Shown: piece by piece, positions 5,388 to 8,521 of the stretch
Layout of the letters: each line of letters starts with the position of its first letter
Position numbering within the stretch: the first letter of the stretch is position 1
Made by a program: the position numbers and the translations under genes
Notes under the pieces: generated by a model
Told to the model about the DNA's origin: nothing
Database searches by the model: none
Seen by the model: the letters and a program-made list of their open reading frames with translations, nothing else
Source of the DNA: Bacteroidota bacterium
GTDB lineage: Bacteria > Bacteroidota > Ignavibacteria > Kapaibacteriales > UBA2268
Direction: 5' to 3'
DNA: 8,521 nt
NCBI GenBank assembly: GCA_017428585.1
Contig: JAFRQN010000055.1
Location: forward strand, 1 to 8,521

Positions 5388-7061
5388 ATGACAAACAAAT
5401 TAATGAATAAAATTATAGTAGTATCTTTATTAGCTTTTTTCTCTCTATTCGGTAATAATGTTTTAGCTTGTTCTAATTTTATTATAACAAAAGGTGCATC
5501 TATTGATGGTTCAACAATGTTAAGCTATACAGCAGATGCTGGTGGATTTATGGAACCATTATACATTCATGAAGGAGGACAGCATAAAGCTGATGATTCT
5601 GTGGCAATATATGAATGGGATTCGGGTTGGACAAAATACTTAGGAAAAATAAAACAAGCACCTATAACTTATCGAGTTATAGGAAACATGAATGAATGGC
5701 AGCTTACCATTGGTGAAACTACCTTTGGTGGACGTCCAGAATTAGTTGATACAACTGCTATTATGGATTATGGTTCATTAATTTATATAACCCTGCAGCG
5801 TGCAAGAACTGCAAGAGAAGCAATAACCATTATGACAGATTTAGCTGAAGAATATGGTTATTACAGCAGTGGAGAATCTATATCTATTGTTGATCCAAAC
5901 GAAGCATGGATATTAGAAATAATAAGTAAAGGTAAAAAAGAAAAAGGTGCTGTATGGGTTGCAAAACGTGTTCCTGATGGACATATAGCAGCTCATGCAA
6001 ATAAATCACGTATTCGTGAATTATCAGAAAATAAAGATGAATGCATATATTCAAAGGACGTAATTTCTTTTGCAGAACAAATGGGATACTATGACAGGAA
6101 ATCAGGAAAACCATTTTCTTTTGCAGATGCTTACGATCCAGAAGAACCAAGCAACTTATTTGCATGCGAAGGTAGAGTATGGGTTATATATAAAAAAGCA
6201 GCCCCTTCTTTAAATTTATCAGCTGATTATTTTAGAGCAGTAAAAGGTGCAGAACCATATCCGTTCTCTATTAAACCTGATAAAAAACTTGGTGTAAAAG
6301 ACGTTGCAAATATAATGCGTGATCATTTTGAAGATACAGAATTTGATATGACAAAAGGTACTGCAGCAGGACCTTTTGGATGTCCATATCGTTGGAAACC
6401 ATTAGGTTTTAAGATAGAAGGAGACTCAAATAGTTATGATTGGGAACGTCCATTATCAACACAACAAACAGCATTCTCATTTATTTCACAAGCTCGTTCT
6501 TATATGCCAAGAGAAGTTGGCGGTGTATTCTGGTATGGAGTTGATGATAACTATTCAACTGTTTATACTCCGCTTTATTGTTCAATAACTAAAGCACCTG
6601 AATGTTTTTTAAATGCAGATATTGCTAATTTTAATTTAAATTCAGCAGCTTGGATGTTTAATTTAGTCGCAAACTTAGCTTATCAAAAATATTCCTACGT
6701 TATAAAAGATATTCAAAAAGAACAATCTACTTTAGAAGACAAATATCTTACATATCAAACTGCAATTGAAAAGGCAGCAGTTGAATTAATAAACACAAAC
6801 AGAGAATTAGGAATAGAATATTTAACAGAATACTCTAATTCACAAGCTAAAAATACAATGACTAAGTGGACAGAATTATGGAAACAATTAGTCATGAAAT
6901 ATAACGATGGTTATATTAATGATGTAACCAAAGATAAAGGACGAAGTCCAAAAGGTGTTGGATACGGCAATGATTTCTTTAAGCAAGTTGTAAAAGAACG
7001 TCCTGGATATTATGAAATGAAATGGAGAAATCCTATTAAATCTAATAAGAAGAAAAAATAA
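5388..7061 (+). CDS. Exported family C69 dipeptidase (N-terminal nucleophile cysteine hydrolase)
   Basis: This 557-residue protein belongs to peptidase family C69 (PepD/DipA-like), Ntn-type enzymes that cleave dipeptides and use an N-terminal cysteine as nucleophile. Residues 1-27 form a signal peptide (basic start, hydrophobic core at about 9-21). C28 in the motif ACSNFIITKGAS is the expected catalytic cysteine, so signal cleavage after A27 would itself expose the active N-terminus. Other family-typical segments are GNMNEWQLTIGE at 99-110, YGSLIYITLQRA about 128-139, a DPNEAWILE strand at 169-177, HANKSRI at 203-209 and a GVDDNYSTVYTPLY segment at 384-397. The length fits Bacteroidota members. 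The C-terminal third is helical and charged and ends in a lysine cluster; there is no T9SS tail, so a periplasmic location is likely. M6 (5403) is an alternative start but would shorten the basic region. It lies 37 bases upstream of purM with no terminator between. The family is secure; the substrate is unknown. Confidence 0.9.
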   Translation: MTNKLMNKIIVVSLLAFFSLFGNNVLACSNFIITKGASIDGSTMLSYTADAGGFMEPLYIHEGGQHKADDSVAIYEWDSGWTKYLGKIKQAPITYRVIGNMNEWQLTIGETTFGGRPELVDTTAIMDYGSLIYITLQRARTAREAITIMTDLAEEYGYYSSGESISIVDPNEAWILEIISKGKKEKGAVWVAKRVPDGHIAAHANKSRIRELSENKDECIYSKDVISFAEQMGYYDRKSGKPFSFADAYDPEEPSNLFACEGRVWVIYKKAAPSLNLSADYFRAVKGAEPYPFSIKPDKKLGVKDVANIMRDHFEDTEFDMTKGTAAGPFGCPYRWKPLGFKIEGDSNSYDWERPLSTQQTAFSFISQARSYMPREVGGVFWYGVDDNYSTVYTPLYCSITKAPECFLNADIANFNLNSAAWMFNLVANLAYQKYSYVIKDIQKEQSTLEDKYLTYQTAIEKAAVELINTNRELGIEYLTEYSNSQAKNTMTKWTELWKQLVMKYNDGYINDVTKDKGRSPKGVGYGNDFFKQVVKERPGYYEMKWRNPIKSNKKKK

Positions 7062-7098
7062 AAAAAATGAACTTTATACAATAAAAATATATAAAAAT

Positions 7099-8097
7099 AT
7101 GAAAAATACTTATAAAGCAGCTGGTGTAGATATTGAAGCTGGCGAAGAAGTCGTTCGAAAAATAAAACCTATGGTAAAATCAACTTTTAATGATAAAGTT
7201 TTATCTGACATAGGATTATTTGGCGGATTCTATGATGCAAAATTTAGTGATTATGAACATCCAATTTTAGTCGCATCAACTGATGGAGTCGGAACAAAGC
7301 TTAAGATAGCTGTTGCTATGAATAAACATGATACCATAGGTTCCTGTCTTGTTAATCACTGTGTAGATGATATTCTATGTTGCGGTGCAAAGCCTTTGTT
7401 TTTCCTTGATTATTTTGCAACAGGCAAATTAAATACCAATATTACTGTAGAAATTATTAGTGGATTTGTTAACGCATGTAAAAACAATCAATGTGCTCTT
7501 ATTGGTGGTGAAACAGCAGAGATGCCTACTATATATAGTGATGGTGAATATGACATGAGTGGTACTATAATAGGAATAGTTGAAAAAAATAAAATCGTTA
7601 ATGGTAAAAAGATTCAGCCTGGTGATGTTATGATAGGATTAGAATCAAGTGGATTACATACAAATGGATATTCATTAGCACGCAATATATTATTAAGCAA
7701 TGATTGTACTGTATTTACACATATAGATAGTTTAGGTACTACAATAGGTGATGCATTATTGGCTGTACATAAATCTTACTTAAAAGAAGTATATCCTTTA
7801 GTAGAACAAGAATTGCTTACAGGTATTTCTCATATTACAGGAGGCGGAATTGTAGGCAATACATCGAGAATAATGCCATCAAATTGTAAAATGAACATTG
7901 ATTGGAATTCTTGGGAAATGCTTCCTATATTTAAATTAATTCAAGAAAAAGGCAAAATTGACGACGAAGAAATGCGAAGAACATTTAACTTAGGAATTGG
8001 AATGATTCTAATTACATCAAAAAACAATGCTGATAAAGTACTTGAAGCAACTAAAATTCACAATTCAAAGATTATCGGTCACATAGAAGCCATATAA
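7099..8097 (+). CDS. purM: Phosphoribosylformylglycinamidine cyclo-ligase (AIR synthetase)
   Basis: PurM uses ATP to close the imidazole ring of formylglycinamidine ribonucleotide, giving aminoimidazole ribonucleotide in cytosolic de novo purine synthesis. The 332-residue protein aligns by eye with E. coli PurM along its whole length: AGVDIEAGEE at 8-17, the ATP-site STDGVGTKLKIA at 60-71, FFLDYFATGK at 101-110, GGETAEMP at 136-143, SSGLHTNGYSLAR at 183-195, HITGGG at 245-250 and RRTFNLGIGM at 293-302. It ends about ten residues earlier than the E. coli protein, after the last conserved strand, so it appears complete. This is the canonical type, unlike the longer form of about 390 residues I recall from Bacteroides and Flavobacterium. 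No Bacteroidota promoter or clear SD is visible in the 37-base gap upstream, so co-transcription with the dipeptidase gene is likely. No other pur genes are in the window. Confidence 0.95.
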   Translation: MKNTYKAAGVDIEAGEEVVRKIKPMVKSTFNDKVLSDIGLFGGFYDAKFSDYEHPILVASTDGVGTKLKIAVAMNKHDTIGSCLVNHCVDDILCCGAKPLFFLDYFATGKLNTNITVEIISGFVNACKNNQCALIGGETAEMPTIYSDGEYDMSGTIIGIVEKNKIVNGKKIQPGDVMIGLESSGLHTNGYSLARNILLSNDCTVFTHIDSLGTTIGDALLAVHKSYLKEVYPLVEQELLTGISHITGGGIVGNTSRIMPSNCKMNIDWNSWEMLPIFKLIQEKGKIDDEEMRRTFNLGIGMILITSKNNADKVLEATKIHNSKIIGHIEAI

Positions 8098-8113
8098 GAA
8101 TCTTTTAATTTAT

Positions 8114-8152
8114 AAAAAAAACGGATAATTTAATAAATTATCCGTTTTTTTT
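8114..8152. terminator. Bidirectional terminator between purM and the convergent gene
   Basis: CGGATAATTT at 8122-8131 pairs with AAATTATCCG at 8135-8144 around a three-base loop. Eight A precede and eight T follow, so the hairpin gives a U-tract on either strand. It lies 16 bases past the purM stop and about 18 bases past the stop of the minus-strand gene, and so can end both transcripts. Confidence 0.88.
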
Positions 8153-8170
8153 GCTTATTTTATTATCATA

Positions 8171-8521
8171 TTACCAAGCGTAACCAAGACTAACACCTAA
8201 GCCCCATCTGAATTTTTTAGCGTATGATTCTTTAACTAAAGGAATACCTACACTTAAAATAGGTTCAACTTGGAAACCGCCCCATATCCATTTATATTCT
8301 ATAGAACCACCAACAGCAAAATAGAAATCATTTGATGTTTCATGATTAACTGGATTATCCCATGAATATAAACCTAAAATACCGTAAGGGCCTACACTTA
8401 AACCTTTTAATCCTGAAGTTGCAACAGGGAATACATCACGTAAATACCAACGGTAATTAGCTTCAAAAGTATAACCAACTACGTTTTCATAGTTGTTATC
8501 TAATGTAAATCCAAATAAGAA
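8171..8521 (-). CDS. Outer-membrane beta-barrel-like protein, C-terminal part (5' end beyond window)
   Basis: Reading the minus strand from 8521 down to the TAA at 8173-8171 gives 116 residues without a break; the start lies beyond the window edge. The sequence alternates polar and aromatic or hydrophobic residues with many Gly, Tyr and Trp, as in transmembrane beta-strands: GYTFEANYRWYL, GPYGILGLYSW, DFYFAVGGSIEYKW, GGFQVEPILSVGIP and, at the end, FRWGLGVSLGYAW. The final residue is an aromatic Trp, which fits the C-terminal signal recognised by the barrel assembly machinery. The pattern of an R-W-Y-L segment followed by GPYG resembles small Bacteroidota barrels of the DUF3575 kind, but I cannot confirm a family. 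It is convergent with purM and shares its terminator. The function is unknown. Confidence 0.75.
   Translation of the reverse strand, partial: FLFGFTLDNNYENVVGYTFEANYRWYLRDVFPVATSGLKGLSVGPYGILGLYSWDNPVNHETSNDFYFAVGGSIEYKWIWGGFQVEPILSVGIPLVKESYAKKFRWGLGVSLGYAW

Noticed and set aside
5884..6165. Minus-strand open frame of 93 codons inside the dipeptidase gene
   Set aside because: It is Leu/His-rich noise antisense to a conserved enzyme, with no start context or motif.

Overview
The window is very AT-rich and most likely comes from a member of the Bacteroidota (Bacteroidales-like, probably an uncultured or host-associated lineage). Three things point there. The first gene ends in a type A C-terminal sorting domain of the type IX secretion system (T9SS), which is essentially restricted to this phylum. 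The best promoters match the Bacteroidota consensus TTTG-N19-TAnnTTTG rather than the E. coli -35/-10 pattern. Shine-Dalgarno sequences are weak or absent. There are no RNA genes, insertion sequences, CRISPR arrays or signs of gene decay.

Layout: (1) 1-134, a leader with a Bacteroidota-type promoter. (2) 135-3635 (+), a 1166-residue secreted surface protein with a signal peptide, a GLUG-type N-terminal region, ten tandem repeats of about 75 residues resembling divergent InlB B-repeats, and a T9SS tail, followed by a hairpin terminator. (3) 3854-5224 (+), tryptophanase, a single-gene unit with its own promoter; the -7 box lies between the arms of an 11-bp inverted repeat, and a terminator follows. 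(4) 5388-7061 (+), an exported family C69 dipeptidase, probably co-transcribed with (5) 7099-8097 (+), purM. A bidirectional terminator follows. (6) 8171-8521 (-), the C-terminal 116 residues of a convergent gene for an outer-membrane beta-barrel-like protein, cut by the window edge.

The genes do not form one pathway. A loose theme is peptide and amino-acid use at the cell envelope: the C69 enzyme can release amino acids from dipeptides and tryptophanase can degrade tryptophan to indole, pyruvate and ammonia, but physical linkage alone does not prove they cooperate. PurM is purine housekeeping.

I see no clear new multi-gene system. The most interesting signals are an evenly spaced Cys-X11-Cys pair in seven successive repeats of the surface protein that disappears in the last three, a C-X-D-T-T motif in four repeats that fits the Bacteroides O-glycosylation consensus, the palindrome around the tryptophanase promoter, and a PurM of the canonical short type instead of the longer type I associate with Bacteroides and Flavobacterium.
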